Shown: in pieces, positions 8,430 through 17,394 of the stretch
Numbering within the stretch: the first letter of the stretch is position 1
How the letters are laid out: every line of letters begins with the position of its first letter
Assembly: GCF_006937785.1 (NCBI RefSeq)
Contig: NZ_SJEE01000003.1
Location: 124,001 to 188,000 of the forward strand
DNA length: 64,000 nucleotides
Source of the DNA: Pseudanabaena sp. UWO311
GTDB taxonomy: Bacteria > Cyanobacteriota > Cyanobacteriia > Pseudanabaenales > Pseudanabaenaceae
Direction: 5' to 3'
Program-made: the position numbers and the translations under genes
The notes under the pieces: model-generated
Database searches by the model: none
Seen by the model: only the letters and a program-made list of their open reading frames with translations
What the model was told of the DNA's origin: nothing

Positions 8430-9056
8430 TTAATGGATAATCTCAATAGTTGTGCCCTTTTGCAATAAAGAATAAATTTCATCCACGTCCTTATTTTTTA
8501 AGGATACGCAGCCCAAAGTCCAGTTGATTTTGCGATCGATCAGCCAATCATTCCCCTTCTCTACACCATGAATTCCAATCTCGTCACCAATACCATCTTT
8601 CGCTGTTACCTCACCTCTAGCCTTCGCTTGAGTGAATTTGCGCCATGAGTCCTGATTGGGGTAGTCCAGCCAGATAAATTTTGACCATTCCGAATGGTAA
8701 TAAAGCTCTTTAACCCGAAATATTCCCTCTGGGGTGCGCTTATCACCTTGACGCAATTTATCATCCTTAGGATTGCCGCCCAAAACGATCGCATAGGATT
8801 TAATCGGCTTGTTTTGGTAATAGACAGTCAGCTTATATTTAGATTTTTCTACAACGAGTTTGATCGCCTTTTTATCGAGTTTTTTGAGATTAATTAAATC
8901 CGCGATCGCCTTATCTTTGTTGAGAAATTCATTTGCCGCTCTTGCTTCACAGTCTGTGATACATGGCAGTTCAAAAATATGAGGATTTGCGATCGCATAG
9001 AGGCAGCTCAAGCTAGCCAGTACAACTAAGTAACCTAAAAATTTCTTCTGTAACAT
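8430..9056 (-). CDS. L,D-transpeptidase (YkuD domain), exported
   Basis: Forms 3-3 cross-links in peptidoglycan or anchors partners to it, in the periplasm. 208 residues. Residues 1-24 form a signal peptide or anchor (LGYLVVLASLSCLYAIA). The YkuD core starts near residue 63 with LVVEKSKYKLTVYYQNK. Catalytic residues are H163 in IGIHGVE and C183 in TLGCVSLKN, as in the family's HxxG...GC[VI]S pattern. A cysteine pair (PCITDCEARA, residues 32 and 36) follows the signal. Located 30 bp downstream of livM on the same strand, so co-transcription is possible; a functional link is not evident. Confidence 0.9.
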   Translation of the reverse strand: MLQKKFLGYLVVLASLSCLYAIANPHIFELPCITDCEARAANEFLNKDKAIADLINLKKLDKKAIKLVVEKSKYKLTVYYQNKPIKSYAIVLGGNPKDDKLRQGDKRTPEGIFRVKELYYHSEWSKFIWLDYPNQDSWRKFTQAKARGEVTAKDGIGDEIGIHGVEKGNDWLIDRKINWTLGCVSLKNKDVDEIYSLLQKGTTIEIIH

Positions 9057-9086
9057 ATCAACCTCAAATTATTTAGAACAAGAGGC

Positions 9087-10046
9087 TTAAGCACCTTGCT
9101 TATTTTTGGCAAGAACTTTTTTAGTTGTGCGTTTGCACCAACCTAAGAACTCTGGAGTAATGATCCCCTTAGGATAAAAAATTGTTCCGATCACAATCAA
9201 AACCCCAAAAATAATTAAGCGTCCATCTTTAAGAAATTGCCCTAACCATACAGGAACACCATTAACACTTGAAAATCCTCGCAAAACCTCAGGTAAAGCC
9301 GTTAGCACAATCCCCCCGACCACAGGCCCCAAAAAAGTGCGCGAACCACCAATTAATACAAAAGCTAAGAAAATAATACTGGCATCAAAGGTTCCTTGAC
9401 GAGCATTCCACGTATTCAAAAAATGAGCGCTTACGGCTCCCACCATACCCGCCAAAATTGCGGCTAGAGTAAAGGCTAAGACCTTGTAATAAGTTGGGTT
9501 GATTCCCATCGAATCTGCTGCTAATTCATCTTCACGAATCGCAATTAGCGCCCGCCCAACTCGAATTTTTTCCAGACGATACATAAATGCCATGCTCAAT
9601 CCCAATAATGGCAGAGCAATCCAGAGATATTCTAAGGGTGACTGAAACGGCTGCGGAATCCCAAAAATCCCCACTGCGCTACCAGTAATATCAAGATTGA
9701 GAGCAACCACGCGCAAAATCTCGACAAAGGCAATTGTAGCGATCGCCAAATAAATTCCTCGTAACCGCAACACAGGAATTCCTAAAACTATAGCCAAAAG
9801 CCCTGAGATCAGACCCGCAGACAACATTTCCAGTAATACCCACCAGACTGGCAAAGTCCCTGTCGTGTCCGTTAGCATCTTGGTCGATGCGATCGCGGCA
9901 ATATATCCACCTAGGGCATAAAATCCTGGAGTTGCCAATGACAACTGCCCAGCCATCAATGGCAAATAAACAGAAATTCCAAGGATTGCCCCAAAAATTG
10001 CCGATACAATTAAAAAACCGTAGGTGTTAAAAAATTCAGCCATCAT
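9087..10046 (-). CDS. livM: Branched-chain/neutral amino-acid ABC transporter permease, LivM type
   Basis: Inner-membrane channel subunit of a Liv/Nat-type importer. 319 residues with about eight to ten hydrophobic segments. The LRGIYLAIATIAFVEILR motif near residue 98 and the EAA-like loop IREDELAADSMGINPTYYKVLAF near 178 are LivM hallmarks. The track start MMAEFF could equally begin at the second Met. It is the presumed partner of the LivG ATPase at 4984-5763. The partner LivH, LivF and binding-protein genes are not in this window, so the transporter genes are dispersed. Confidence 0.9.
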   Translation of the reverse strand: MMAEFFNTYGFLIVSAIFGAILGISVYLPLMAGQLSLATPGFYALGGYIAAIASTKMLTDTTGTLPVWWVLLEMLSAGLISGLLAIVLGIPVLRLRGIYLAIATIAFVEILRVVALNLDITGSAVGIFGIPQPFQSPLEYLWIALPLLGLSMAFMYRLEKIRVGRALIAIREDELAADSMGINPTYYKVLAFTLAAILAGMVGAVSAHFLNTWNARQGTFDASIIFLAFVLIGGSRTFLGPVVGGIVLTALPEVLRGFSSVNGVPVWLGQFLKDGRLIIFGVLIVIGTIFYPKGIITPEFLGWCKRTTKKVLAKNKQGA

Positions 10047-10241
10047 TTAGACTTTGGTTACTTTTTTTAGTTATTTTTGAAAATGAAACCTATGCTCATC
10101 TCTTAAAAAATAACCTTCCATCACACTAATTAGCTATCATTAGTCAATAAGCAACAGTATCTTAAGAAATTATTAAGATTTTCTGTAAGCATAGACACAA
10201 CTCAAGCAGCAATCACCATAGCGATCGCCGCTTAACACATT

Positions 10242-10289
10242 AACCCTTAGCGTAGATCTTAAATGCAAGATTTTTACGTAACCCTTAGC
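10242..10289 (+). promoter_or_regulatory. Direct repeats AACCCTTAGC flanking a dyad in the guaB3 leader
   Basis: AACCCTTAGC occurs at 10242-10251 and again at 10280-10289, 38 bp apart. Between them is an inverted repeat (GATCTT...AAGAT framed by CGTA and TACG). This symmetrical arrangement immediately upstream of guaB3 could be an operator or a leader structure. No known family is recognised. Confidence 0.3.
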
Positions 10290-10317
10290 AAATATCAAAT
10301 TCTAGAGAGTACAAACA

Positions 10318-11481
10318 GTGGACATTCAAATTGGGCGCGGTAAAACTGCACGCAGAGCCTATGGTATCGACGAAATCGCATTAGTACCAGGGGGTAAAAC
10401 TCTCGATCCCAACGTTGCCGATACATTTTGGGAAGTTGGCGGAATTCGTCGGGAAATTCCAATTATTGCTAGTGCAATGGATGGTGTTATCGATGTTGAT
10501 ATGGCGGTTAGACTTTCGGATTTAGGTGCATTAGGCGTAATCAATCTTGATGGAATCCAAACACGCTATGACAATCCGACCCCAATATTAGAAAAAATTG
10601 CCTCAGTGGGAGTTACTGAATTTGTCTCCCTCATGCAGGAACTCTATGCAGAACCCGTAAAGCCTGAGCTTATACAAAAACGTATCCGCGAAATCAAAGA
10701 AAAAGGTGGCATTGCTTGCGCCAGCAGTATCCCAGTTAATGCCTTTAAATATGGTGCGATCGCTGCTGAAGCTGGTTGTGACCTATTCTTCTTGCAGTCC
10801 ACAGTCGTCTCAACTACTCACATCGCTGCTGAAGGACTAGTCTCGCTTGATCTCGCTAAATTCTGCCGAGAAATGCCGATCCCAGTCCTGATGGGTAACT
10901 GTGTCACCTATAATGTCACTCTCGAACTTTTAAGAGCAGGTGCAGCAGGTGTACTTGTTGGTATTGGACCTGGAGCTGCTTGTACATCTAGAGGTGTGCT
11001 TGGTGTTGGTATTCCCCAAGCTACAGCTGTAGCCGACTGTGCGGCCGCTCGCGAAGACTTTTTTAAAGAAACTGGCAAATATGTCCCGATCATTGCGGAT
11101 GGCGGCTTGATTACTGGTGGCGACATTTGTAAATCGATCGCTTGTGGAGCCGATGCCGTCATGATTGGCTCTCCCTTTGCTAGAGCTAAAGAAGCTCCCG
11201 GTCGTGGCTTTCACTGGGGGATGGCAACTCCTAGCCCTGTCTTACCTCGCGGAACCAGAATTCGTGTCGGTACAACTGGTACACTAGAGCAAATTTTGCG
11301 TGGGCCAGCGGGGCTTGATGATGGCACTCACAATCTCTTAGGAGCACTTAAGACCAGCATGGGAACTCTAGGAGCAGCCAATATTCGAGAAATGCAACAG
11401 GTTGAAGTAGTAATTGCGCCTTCACTTTTAACTGAGGGTAAGGTTTACCAAAAAGCACAGCAGCTTGGTATGGGCAAGTAA
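10318..11481 (+). CDS. guaB3: IMP dehydrogenase-family protein, GuaB3 type
   Basis: 387 residues, shorter than canonical GuaB (about 490) because the CBS-domain pair is absent; this matches the GuaB3 group of cyanobacteria and actinobacteria. The catalytic-loop region is GIGPGAACTSRGVLGVGIPQ with the nucleophile Cys, and the phosphate-binding IIADGGLITGGDICK and AVMIGSPFARAKEAPG segments are present. Expected reaction: NAD-dependent oxidation of IMP to XMP on the guanine-nucleotide path. The start is GTG at 10318, as no ATG fits and MDIQIGRGKTARRAYGIDE agrees with the family. Monocistronic, with a strong terminator at 11521. Confidence 0.9.
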   Translation: MDIQIGRGKTARRAYGIDEIALVPGGKTLDPNVADTFWEVGGIRREIPIIASAMDGVIDVDMAVRLSDLGALGVINLDGIQTRYDNPTPILEKIASVGVTEFVSLMQELYAEPVKPELIQKRIREIKEKGGIACASSIPVNAFKYGAIAAEAGCDLFFLQSTVVSTTHIAAEGLVSLDLAKFCREMPIPVLMGNCVTYNVTLELLRAGAAGVLVGIGPGAACTSRGVLGVGIPQATAVADCAAAREDFFKETGKYVPIIADGGLITGGDICKSIACGADAVMIGSPFARAKEAPGRGFHWGMATPSPVLPRGTRIRVGTTGTLEQILRGPAGLDDGTHNLLGALKTSMGTLGAANIREMQQVEVVIAPSLLTEGKVYQKAQQLGMGK

Positions 11482-11520
11482 ATAAGGTAAATACCTACGC
11501 ACAATTAAACATAAAACCTA

Positions 11521-11559
11521 AAAATCTGTACCGCCCGCTACGTGGGCGGTACAGATTTT
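11521..11559 (+). terminator. Intrinsic terminator of guaB3
   Basis: A 16-bp perfect stem (11521-11536 with 11544-11559), GC-rich at the top with a TTTT tail, lies 40 bp after the guaB3 stop. Confidence 0.8.
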
Positions 11560-11566
11560 GACTCTA

Positions 11567-11591
11567 GTTTTTAATTATGCCAAGGTACTTA
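11567..11591 (+). repeat. 25-bp dispersed repeat, copy 2
   Basis: One mismatch from the word at 2898-2922; intergenic in both places. Confidence 0.5.
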
Positions 11592-11664
11592 AAAGACTCT
11601 CATAGCGAGCTTTTTACCTTATTTACCAAACTATAGTAATTTAGGTGTTATCAAAAAAATCTTT

Positions 11665-12042
11665 ATGCCCAAAATCCTGCTGGTAGAAGATAATGAAATG
11701 AATCGCGATATGCTGTCACGAAGACTAATGCGTCGCGGTTTTGACGTTGTAGTTGCCGTTGATGGTGAGTCGGGTGTAGTAACTGCTCAAACAGAGCTAC
11801 CTGACCTGATCGTTATGGACATGAGTCTACCAATTTTAGATGGATGGGAAGCTACAAAGCGCTTGAAACAAATAACTGCTACTCAAAATATTCCGATTAT
11901 CGGCTGCTCAGCACATGCTATGGTTGGCGATCGCGAGAGAGGTATCGAAGCTGGTTGTGATGATTACGACACAAAGCCCATAGAATTTGCACGACTATTA
12001 GGAAAGATTGAGCAGTTATTAAAAAAGTATGTCAGAAATTAG
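11665..12042 (+). CDS. Single-domain CheY-like response regulator
   Basis: 125 residues, a bare receiver domain. Acidic pocket ED near residues 8-9, phosphoacceptor D52 in LIVMDMSLP, conserved Ser in GCSAHAM and Lys in DTKPIEF. It is the first of three tandem receiver proteins; its 3' end overlaps the next start by 14 bp, so translation is coupled. No histidine kinase is adjacent, so its phosphodonor is unknown. Confidence 0.92.
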   Translation: MPKILLVEDNEMNRDMLSRRLMRRGFDVVVAVDGESGVVTAQTELPDLIVMDMSLPILDGWEATKRLKQITATQNIPIIGCSAHAMVGDRERGIEAGCDDYDTKPIEFARLLGKIEQLLKKYVRN

Positions 12043-13039
12043 TGATGCTAAGCTATTAGTTATTGATGATGATCCGATGAATCGAGAGATTCTCTTTCGC
12101 CATTTAAAAAATTTAGGATATTCAGATATTACCTTGACGGATGGGGGCAAAAGCGGTCTAGAAATTGTTGCTTCAAACTCTATAGATTTAATCTTGTTGG
12201 ATATGATGATGCCAATAATGAATGGCTTGGAGACATTAACGCATCTTAAGGATAATTACCAATCGCGGGTGATTCCTGTAATTATTATTTCTGCTTTAGA
12301 TGAAAAAGAAATGATGCTTGCTTGCATTCAAAAGGGGGCTGAAGATTACTTGATCAAACCCTATGATCGTGTCCTTCTCAAAGCAAGGGTTAGTGCCTGT
12401 CTAGATAAGAAAATATTGCACGATCGCGAAGTTTTAAATAATCAGAAACTAGAGGCTGCGTATAAGGAACTCGCTGTTGCATATCACGATTTGGAAGTTG
12501 TTAAAAATGAGCTAGAAGCACTGTCTCATCGTGATGGATTGACTGGTATTGCCAATCGCCGTTACTTTGATACTGTCCTTGAAAGGGAATGGAACGCAGC
12601 CCACAGAGAAAAGAAATCTCTCTCTCTCATATTATTTGATATAGACTACTTTAAGAAATATAATGACACCTACGGGCATTTAGCGGGAGATGACTGTCTG
12701 TGTCAAGTTGCGATCGCTGCTTCACATGTAATCAAACGTCCTAGGGATACATTAGCAAGGTATGGAGGTGAAGAATTTGCAATAATTTTACCAGATACGG
12801 ATGAATTGGGCGCAGAGTTTTGTGCAGAACAAATCCGTTATGCTATTGAAAGCCTTAATATAAGCCATAGTTCTTCACAGATAAATTCTTGTGTCACGGC
12901 TAGTTTAGGAACGGCAACTATCAGCCCTCACACCCAAATTTCCACATCTCAACAATTAATTAAAGAAGCAGACTTAGCGCTGTATCAGGCTAAACGAGAG
13001 GGGCGAAATTGTGTAAAAGTATGGTCAACGGACAGATAA
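12029..13039 (+). CDS. Response regulator with GGDEF domain (diguanylate cyclase)
   Basis: Predicted to make cyclic-di-GMP on phosphorylation. 336 residues: receiver 8-125 (phosphoacceptor D58 in LILLDMMMP), a short coiled-coil linker (KLEAAYKELAVAYHDLEVVKNELEAL), then GGDEF about 165-335. The active-site signature is GGEEF in RYGGEEFAIILP and is intact. The inhibitory I-site RxxD (RPRD) lies five residues before it, so product feedback is likely. DxLTGIxNRR (DGLTGIANRR) is also present. Overlaps the preceding receiver gene by 14 bp and is followed 26 bp later by a third receiver gene; the three probably form one operon. Confidence 0.95.
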   Translation: MSEISDAKLLVIDDDPMNREILFRHLKNLGYSDITLTDGGKSGLEIVASNSIDLILLDMMMPIMNGLETLTHLKDNYQSRVIPVIIISALDEKEMMLACIQKGAEDYLIKPYDRVLLKARVSACLDKKILHDREVLNNQKLEAAYKELAVAYHDLEVVKNELEALSHRDGLTGIANRRYFDTVLEREWNAAHREKKSLSLILFDIDYFKKYNDTYGHLAGDDCLCQVAIAASHVIKRPRDTLARYGGEEFAIILPDTDELGAEFCAEQIRYAIESLNISHSSSQINSCVTASLGTATISPHTQISTSQQLIKEADLALYQAKREGRNCVKVWSTDR

Positions 13040-13065
13040 TCAAACATTGAGATTTTAAATAGCGG

Positions 13066-13779
13066 GTGGCAAAAATGGGAATTCAAAATTTTCAAGTATT
13101 GATTGTTGATGACAATGAAATAAATCGCGATATGCTTGCTCGGCGTTTGCATAGAAGAGATTTTAATTTGTCAATGGCTGGTGATGGAAGAGAAGCTTTA
13201 TCAATGATTCAAGCAAATCTCTATGATCTAATCCTTTTGGATATCATGATGCCTGAAATTGATGGATATGCAGTTCTCAAATATTTGAAAGAAGATTCAA
13301 GACTCCGTGACATTCCTGTAATCATGATATCGGCGATCGAAGAAATGGATAGCGTTATGAAATGTATGGAAATAGGAGCTGATGACTACCTTACCAAGCC
13401 ATTTGATCCTGAGATGCTTAAAGCAGCAATTAATCGTTGTCTTCCTGACAGGGGGAGGTCTGTAAATCCTCCGATGATTCCTAATCAGCCTATTTCTCGA
13501 TTATCTAGTCCTAGTTTTGCTAATCCTAGTACACAAAGCTCTGAGTTTAAATTGCCCGAAGAGACTACTCGTGGGACTTCAACTAATTCAATTAGTCTTG
13601 ATGAAGTTGTTCATCGTATTATGCAGTCGGGGATGATTAGCCGTAAAGGTTACTTATATTTTAGTAAAGCAATTTTCAATGCTTTATTTGAGAATTCAGG
13701 GCTAACCGATCAAGAGGTTTATCAAATTCACTCAGTATTTGATGCAATTCAATCTGGGAAGGTTAGGGTAGGTGAATGA
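13066..13779 (+). CDS. Response regulator with a cyanobacterial C-terminal helical domain
   Basis: 237 residues from a GTG at 13066; an ATG at 13075 is an equally good start. Receiver about 8-125 with phosphoacceptor D59 in LILLDIMMP and Lys in LTKPFDP. A Pro/Ser-rich linker (about 130-170) leads to a helical domain, VVHRIMQSGMISRKGYLYFSKAIFN onward, not matched to a DNA-binding or enzymatic family by eye. The N-terminus (DDNEINRDMLARRL) is close to that of the first gene of the cluster (EDNEMNRDMLSRRL), which suggests duplication within the operon. Confidence 0.88.
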   Translation: MAKMGIQNFQVLIVDDNEINRDMLARRLHRRDFNLSMAGDGREALSMIQANLYDLILLDIMMPEIDGYAVLKYLKEDSRLRDIPVIMISAIEEMDSVMKCMEIGADDYLTKPFDPEMLKAAINRCLPDRGRSVNPPMIPNQPISRLSSPSFANPSTQSSEFKLPEETTRGTSTNSISLDEVVHRIMQSGMISRKGYLYFSKAIFNALFENSGLTDQEVYQIHSVFDAIQSGKVRVGE

Positions 13780-13788
13780 AACTACTCG

Positions 13789-13829
13789 CCAAAGAGAGTT
13801 GCGCCGCTTTGCGGCGCAACTCTCTTTGG
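13789..13829. terminator. 19-bp perfect palindrome with GC-TTT-GC apex between convergent genes
   Basis: Arms 13789-13807 and 13811-13829 pair perfectly around TTT, apex GCCGC-TTT-GCGGC. It is placed between the convergent response-regulator and HHL1-like genes and can terminate both. Confidence 0.88.
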
Positions 13830-13833
13830 GGGT

Positions 13834-14268
13834 TTATTTCTTCTTAGTTAGGCTGTTGAAGTATTCCTTAGCCTTAGCAAAAGCGTACTTCACTCTATCG
13901 CCAATTGTTGGATCAGGCAAAACTGCAACTGTAACTTCCTCATCAGGAAACTCTTTTAGACGATAGCCATATTCCAAATTATCTTTGAACTTCCGCAAAA
14001 TAGGATATAAACGGATTGCGCTTTTCAATAACTCCGCTTCCTGTTGAAAAATTGCCTGACTAATTTTATTACTGCGTTCCACTGCCATCGAACCCGCAGG
14101 AACCCATTCCTTACCCTTAATACGGATAAAAATGTTGAACTCAGGCAAACCCTTGCTCTTCATTTCATCATATTTACTAGCAGCAGCCTCACGCTTGTTT
14201 GGTGCTTTTTTCTTCTTCTTGGGCTGTCCAGAAACCTGACCAAACCCAGATGCCTTAGTTTCAGACAT
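13834..14268 (-). CDS. HHL1-like protein (DUF6523 type), possible photosystem II protection factor
   Basis: 144 residues. A Lys-rich N-terminus (QPKKKKKAPNKREAAA) leads to a compact domain with FNIFIRIKGKEWVPAGSMAVERS, KSAIRLYPILRKF and EYGYRLKEFPDEEVTVAVLP. This resembles the cyanobacterial homologues of plant HHL1, a protein tied to photosystem II repair under high light. I recognise the family from the FNIFIRIKG-x-W-x-P-x-GS pattern and am not certain of it. No membrane segment is evident in this version. Monocistronic, with the shared terminator at 13789-13829. Confidence 0.6.
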   Translation of the reverse strand: MSETKASGFGQVSGQPKKKKKAPNKREAAASKYDEMKSKGLPEFNIFIRIKGKEWVPAGSMAVERSNKISQAIFQQEAELLKSAIRLYPILRKFKDNLEYGYRLKEFPDEEVTVAVLPDPTIGDRVKYAFAKAKEYFNSLTKKK

Positions 14269-14439
14269 TTTTTACCTTCTAGATTTCTAAAAATAAATTT
14301 TTTATAAATATGTAAATTAAGTTGAATCACTTAGATTTTTACATTTAACAAAAGTTTACTTTAGTCTATGGTTCAAAAACAATCTGTCTTTAGAAGCGCG
14401 ATCGCTGTCTTACCATCAACCTATTTCCTTTCTAGTAAA

Positions 14440-14480
14440 AAATTAGCGCTGCGTGGCGAAGCCATACAACGCTAATTTTG
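14440..14480. repeat. Interrupted palindrome AAATTAGCG...CGCTAATTT
   Basis: Outer arms AAAATTAGCG and CGCTAATTTT pair, and an inner TGGC-GAA-GCCA stem forms the tip. It is intergenic between the HHL1-like gene start and the hemA 3' end and looks like a decayed palindrome-family member. Confidence 0.5.
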
Positions 14481-14498
14481 GAGTAATTAGCTGGTCAC

Positions 14499-14526
14499 AA
14501 AAAAGCCGCCTCAAGGTGGCTTTTTT
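14499..14526 (-). terminator. Intrinsic terminator of hemA
   Basis: A 12-bp stem with one mismatch (14499-14510 with 14515-14526) has A-run and T-run flanks and sits immediately 3' of hemA on the minus strand. Confidence 0.8.
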
Positions 14527-14528
14527 AT

Positions 14529-15830
14529 TTACCCTTCTTTTAGTTGACTTGATGGCGAATCTAGATCAAAAAGTACTTGTAACATTTGCATCGCACGGCG
14601 GCGCGTCTCAATGTCTTGTTGAGCACGTAACTGTACCATCGGATCATGCAAGATCTTGTTGATAATGCCGCGAGTCATGCTTTCGATTACATCTTGATGC
14701 TTGTCTGCGAAGTCATTACCAAGACGAGATAGAGCTTTTTCCATTTCTTGCTCGCGGATGATTTCTAGCTTTTGACGGAGCTTGCTGATCGTAGGTACGG
14801 TCTCTAGCGATCGCCACCACATATCAAATTCAGCAACACAACCTTCTAGCAAAATCTCAGCTTGCATCGCCATTTGACGACGGCTTTCTTGATTTCCTGC
14901 TACCACTGCTTGCAAATCATCGACGTTAAAAGCTCTGGTGTTTGGCAACTCTTTAACATCAGAACTGATATTGCGGGGTACAGAAATATCAATAAGGGTC
15001 AAACCAGTGTGATTTTGGGCGATCGCTTCGAGATTTTGGCGGCTAAGAATCACTTCAGTCGAAGCTGTACTAGTAAATACAAGATCGGAAATTGCTACAC
15101 AATCTAACATTTGATCTAATGGTCGGATATCAAACTCTGCATCACTTGTCTCAAATTCCTTGAGCATTGCCGCAGCGCGATCGCGAGATCGATTAACGAT
15201 CGCAATTTTTTGCGCCCCTTTGGAAATCAAATGCTTCACCAACAAGCGAGACATTTTGCCAGCACCGATGATTGTCGTGTGCTTATCAGATAAATTTTGT
15301 AATTTAATTTGGGCAAGCTCGACCGCAGCAGAACTGATTGACACCGCACCTGTTCCAATTTCGGTTTCAGTCCGAACTCGCTTACCCGCTGACAGAGATT
15401 GTTTAAAAAGTTGGTTGAGAATCCTACCTGCGCCGTTATGTTGCTGGGCGAGTCGATGGGTGTTTTTGACCTGTGCGAGAATTTGTCCCTCGCCAAGTAC
15501 AAGACTATCTAAACCCGAAGCAACTCGCATCAGATGAGTTACGGCATCTTGACGGAGCAGAATAAACAGATAGCGACGTAGATACTGTAGAGGTAGTTGG
15601 CTAAACTCTGAAAGAAACTGCATAATTTCGCGAATACCACTTTCGGCTTCGCTAGTAACTACATATAACTCTAAGCGGTTACAGGTGCTTAAGATAGCAG
15701 CTTCTTCAATGCTCGGATAGCTCATTAGTTGAGCGATCGCAGCTTCCATGCGATCTTCAGGAATACTCAACTTTTCCCGTACTTCCACAGTCGCCGTTTT
15801 ATGACTCAAGCCAACAACTGCAATATTCAT
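14529..15830 (-). CDS. hemA: Glutamyl-tRNA reductase
   Basis: First committed enzyme of tetrapyrrole synthesis: it reduces glutamyl-tRNA(Glu) to glutamate-1-semialdehyde using NADPH, feeding heme, chlorophyll and bilins. 433 residues, full length. Catalytic Cys50 is in [24 protein letters not shown] is the family N-terminus, the NADPH-binding loop is IIGAGKMS near residue 190, and the C-terminal dimerisation helix is complete. glpX lies upstream on the same strand with a palindrome-rich 317-bp spacer; this glpX-hemA neighbourhood is common in cyanobacteria. The spacer makes an independent hemA promoter likely. Confidence 0.98.
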   Translation of the reverse strand: MNIAVVGLSHKTATVEVREKLSIPEDRMEAAIAQLMSYPSIEEAAILSTCNRLELYVVTSEAESGIREIMQFLSEFSQLPLQYLRRYLFILLRQDAVTHLMRVASGLDSLVLGEGQILAQVKNTHRLAQQHNGAGRILNQLFKQSLSAGKRVRTETEIGTGAVSISSAAVELAQIKLQNLSDKHTTIIGAGKMSRLLVKHLISKGAQKIAIVNRSRDRAAAMLKEFETSDAEFDIRPLDQMLDCVAISDLVFTSTASTEVILSRQNLEAIAQNHTGLTLIDISVPRNISSDVKELPNTRAFNVDDLQAVVAGNQESRRQMAMQAEILLEGCVAEFDMWWRSLETVPTISKLRQKLEIIREQEMEKALSRLGNDFADKHQDVIESMTRGIINKILHDPMVQLRAQQDIETRRRAMQMLQVLFDLDSPSSQLKEG

Positions 15831-15967
15831 ATCGTAAATGCGTTTCTTATTTAGGACTAGAAAAAATTATCTTATGGGAAGAGCTTATCAGGAGATAGCT
15901 ACCAGTGTAGTAGGTACTTATTACTCCTTAACGTTCTGTAATATAGCCGCCGCCGCTCTCTCATCCC

Positions 15968-16056
15968 AAAACATAAAATGGCAAGAGCCATTTTGTGTTT
16001 TTAAAACCCTTATACCAATTCACGAAAGTGTGACAACACTTTTGTGAATTGGTATA
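15968..16056 (-). repeat. Compound two-hairpin repeat, copy 1 (inverted)
   Basis: Hairpin A (15968-15982 with 15987-16001, one mismatch) and hairpin B (16011-16030 with 16037-16056, one mismatch) are joined by a TTAAAACCCTTA linker. Read on the minus strand, the order and sequence match 20454-20556: a TACCAATTCACAAAAGTG stem, then AAGGGTTTTAAAAACACAAA, then the second stem. This is a mobile or dispersed element of about 90-100 bp. Confidence 0.75.
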
Positions 16057-16057
16057 A

Positions 16058-16108
16058 AACCGAAAAGGTGAGAGGCAGTGCTTTGCACTACCTCTCACCT
16101 TTTCGGTT
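16058..16108. repeat. 24-bp palindrome (one mismatch), loop TTT, 3' of glpX
   Basis: Arms 16058-16081 and 16085-16108 pair except at one position around TTT; apex AGTGC-TTT-GCACT. It can act as the glpX terminator on the minus strand. Confidence 0.85.
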
Positions 16109-16147
16109 AATATTTTCAGAACCTACGGGGCTTGTAGTTCTAAATAA

Positions 16148-17191
16148 TTAGCGCAAATTAATCGTTTTAGGTTTGTCGCTTGTCAAGTGAATGGTGTCAA
16201 CAAAGCGAGCAGTCTTAGATTGAGTTGAGATAACCAAAGATTGTGTACGGCAACCGCCAGCAAAGAAACGTACGCCTTCCATCAAAGTGCCAGGTGTAAT
16301 ACCACAACCAGCAAACAAGACATCTTTACCGCAAGCCAATTCGTTTGCATCATAGACTTTATCGCCATCAGTGATGCCCATTTCCTTAAGACGAGCCAAG
16401 TTACCTTCACGAGTCCAGCTAGCACTTTCAGGAGTATTAACTTCGGCAGGGTCATAGACTAGACGACCTTGAAAATGTCCACCCAAGCAACGCATTGCAG
16501 CTGCGGAGATTACACCTTCAGGAGCAGCACCGATACCCATCAGAGCATGGATGTTTGTTCCTGCAAAACCACAGCAAATTGCGGCAGATACATCACCATC
16601 ACTGATTAGACGTACACGAGCGCCAGCGGCACGGATTTCCGAGATCAAGCCTTTATGACGGGGACGATCCATAACGACAACGACTAACTCTTCGATCGCA
16701 CGACCCAAACAGTCAGAAAGAATTTGTAGATTTTTGGTAGGTGTGTTGCGGATATCGACATGACCTTTTGCCGCAGGTGGCGCAGCTAGTTTGTCCATAT
16801 AAAAGTCTGGTGCTTGGAACAATCCACCACGCTCAGAGATAGCAAGAACTGCCATCGAGCCATTTTGACCATAAGCAACAAGATTTGTACCTTCGCAAGG
16901 GTCAACAGCGATATCGATTTCTTGTAATTCTTCGATTGTGCAGAATTCGGCTGCGTTTGCCTGTGTGCAGATACCAACTTCTTCGCCGATATATAACATA
17001 GGTGCTTCGTCACGTTCACCTTCACCAATGACGATACGTCCGCGCATATGAATCTTGTTCATACGTTCGCGCATTGCTTCAACTGCGGCTTCGTCGGCTT
17101 CGTCTTTTTTGCCCAAACCCATCCACTTAGAAGATGCGATCGCCGCTTGTTCAACGACCTCAATAATCTCAAGACTGATTGTACTATCCAT
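16148..17191 (-). CDS. glpX: Fructose-1,6-bisphosphatase class II / sedoheptulose-1,7-bisphosphatase
   Basis: Calvin-cycle and gluconeogenic phosphatase that removes the 1-phosphate from fructose-1,6- and, in cyanobacteria, sedoheptulose-1,7-bisphosphate. 347 residues, full length. Metal and substrate motifs: [15 protein letters not shown] near residue 55 and DPCEGTNL near 97, plus the [13 protein letters not shown] and [12 protein letters not shown] stretches typical of GlpX. The start ATG at 17189-17191 gives the usual [26 protein letters not shown]-terminus. It is divergent from purF across a 25-bp perfect palindrome, and hemA follows downstream on the same strand. Confidence 0.97.
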   Translation of the reverse strand: MDSTISLEIIEVVEQAAIASSKWMGLGKKDEADEAAVEAMRERMNKIHMRGRIVIGEGERDEAPMLYIGEEVGICTQANAAEFCTIEELQEIDIAVDPCEGTNLVAYGQNGSMAVLAISERGGLFQAPDFYMDKLAAPPAAKGHVDIRNTPTKNLQILSDCLGRAIEELVVVVMDRPRHKGLISEIRAAGARVRLISDGDVSAAICCGFAGTNIHALMGIGAAPEGVISAAAMRCLGGHFQGRLVYDPAEVNTPESASWTREGNLARLKEMGITDGDKVYDANELACGKDVLFAGCGITPGTLMEGVRFFAGGCRTQSLVISTQSKTARFVDTIHLTSDKPKTINLR

Positions 17192-17341
17192 GCGTAGAAA
17201 TACCTATTTACCTAAATTTTATGACTATTAAGACTTCGTTACGTTCTAGAATTTTTTTAGAACCAGAAAACAAAATATAAGTTTGGTTGTGTCTTACTAC
17301 ACAACCTTGTAATTAAGTTTACAGGGCAGAAGGACAAATTA

Positions 17342-17394
17342 AAACCCAAAAGATAGAGTGCGCCGCTTCGCGGCGCACTCTATCTTTTGGGTTT
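17342..17394. repeat. 25-bp perfect palindrome, loop TTC, between divergent glpX and purF
   Basis: Arms 17342-17366 and 17370-17394 are exact complements; apex GCCGC-TTC-GCGGC; outer ends AAACCC and GGGTTT. It lies between two divergent starts, so a terminator role is unlikely. Confidence 0.9.

Larger units (their letters stand above)
15831..16147. other. 317-bp spacer between glpX and hemA, filled with hairpins
   Basis: Apart from the proximal hemA leader, this region consists of a compound two-hairpin repeat (15968-16056) and a long palindrome (16058-16108). No gene is supported. Confidence 0.7.

Noticed and set aside
15160-15537. 125-residue + strand ORF inside hemA
   Set aside because: It lies fully antisense to the conserved hemA coding region, with no matching domain and no ribosome site.
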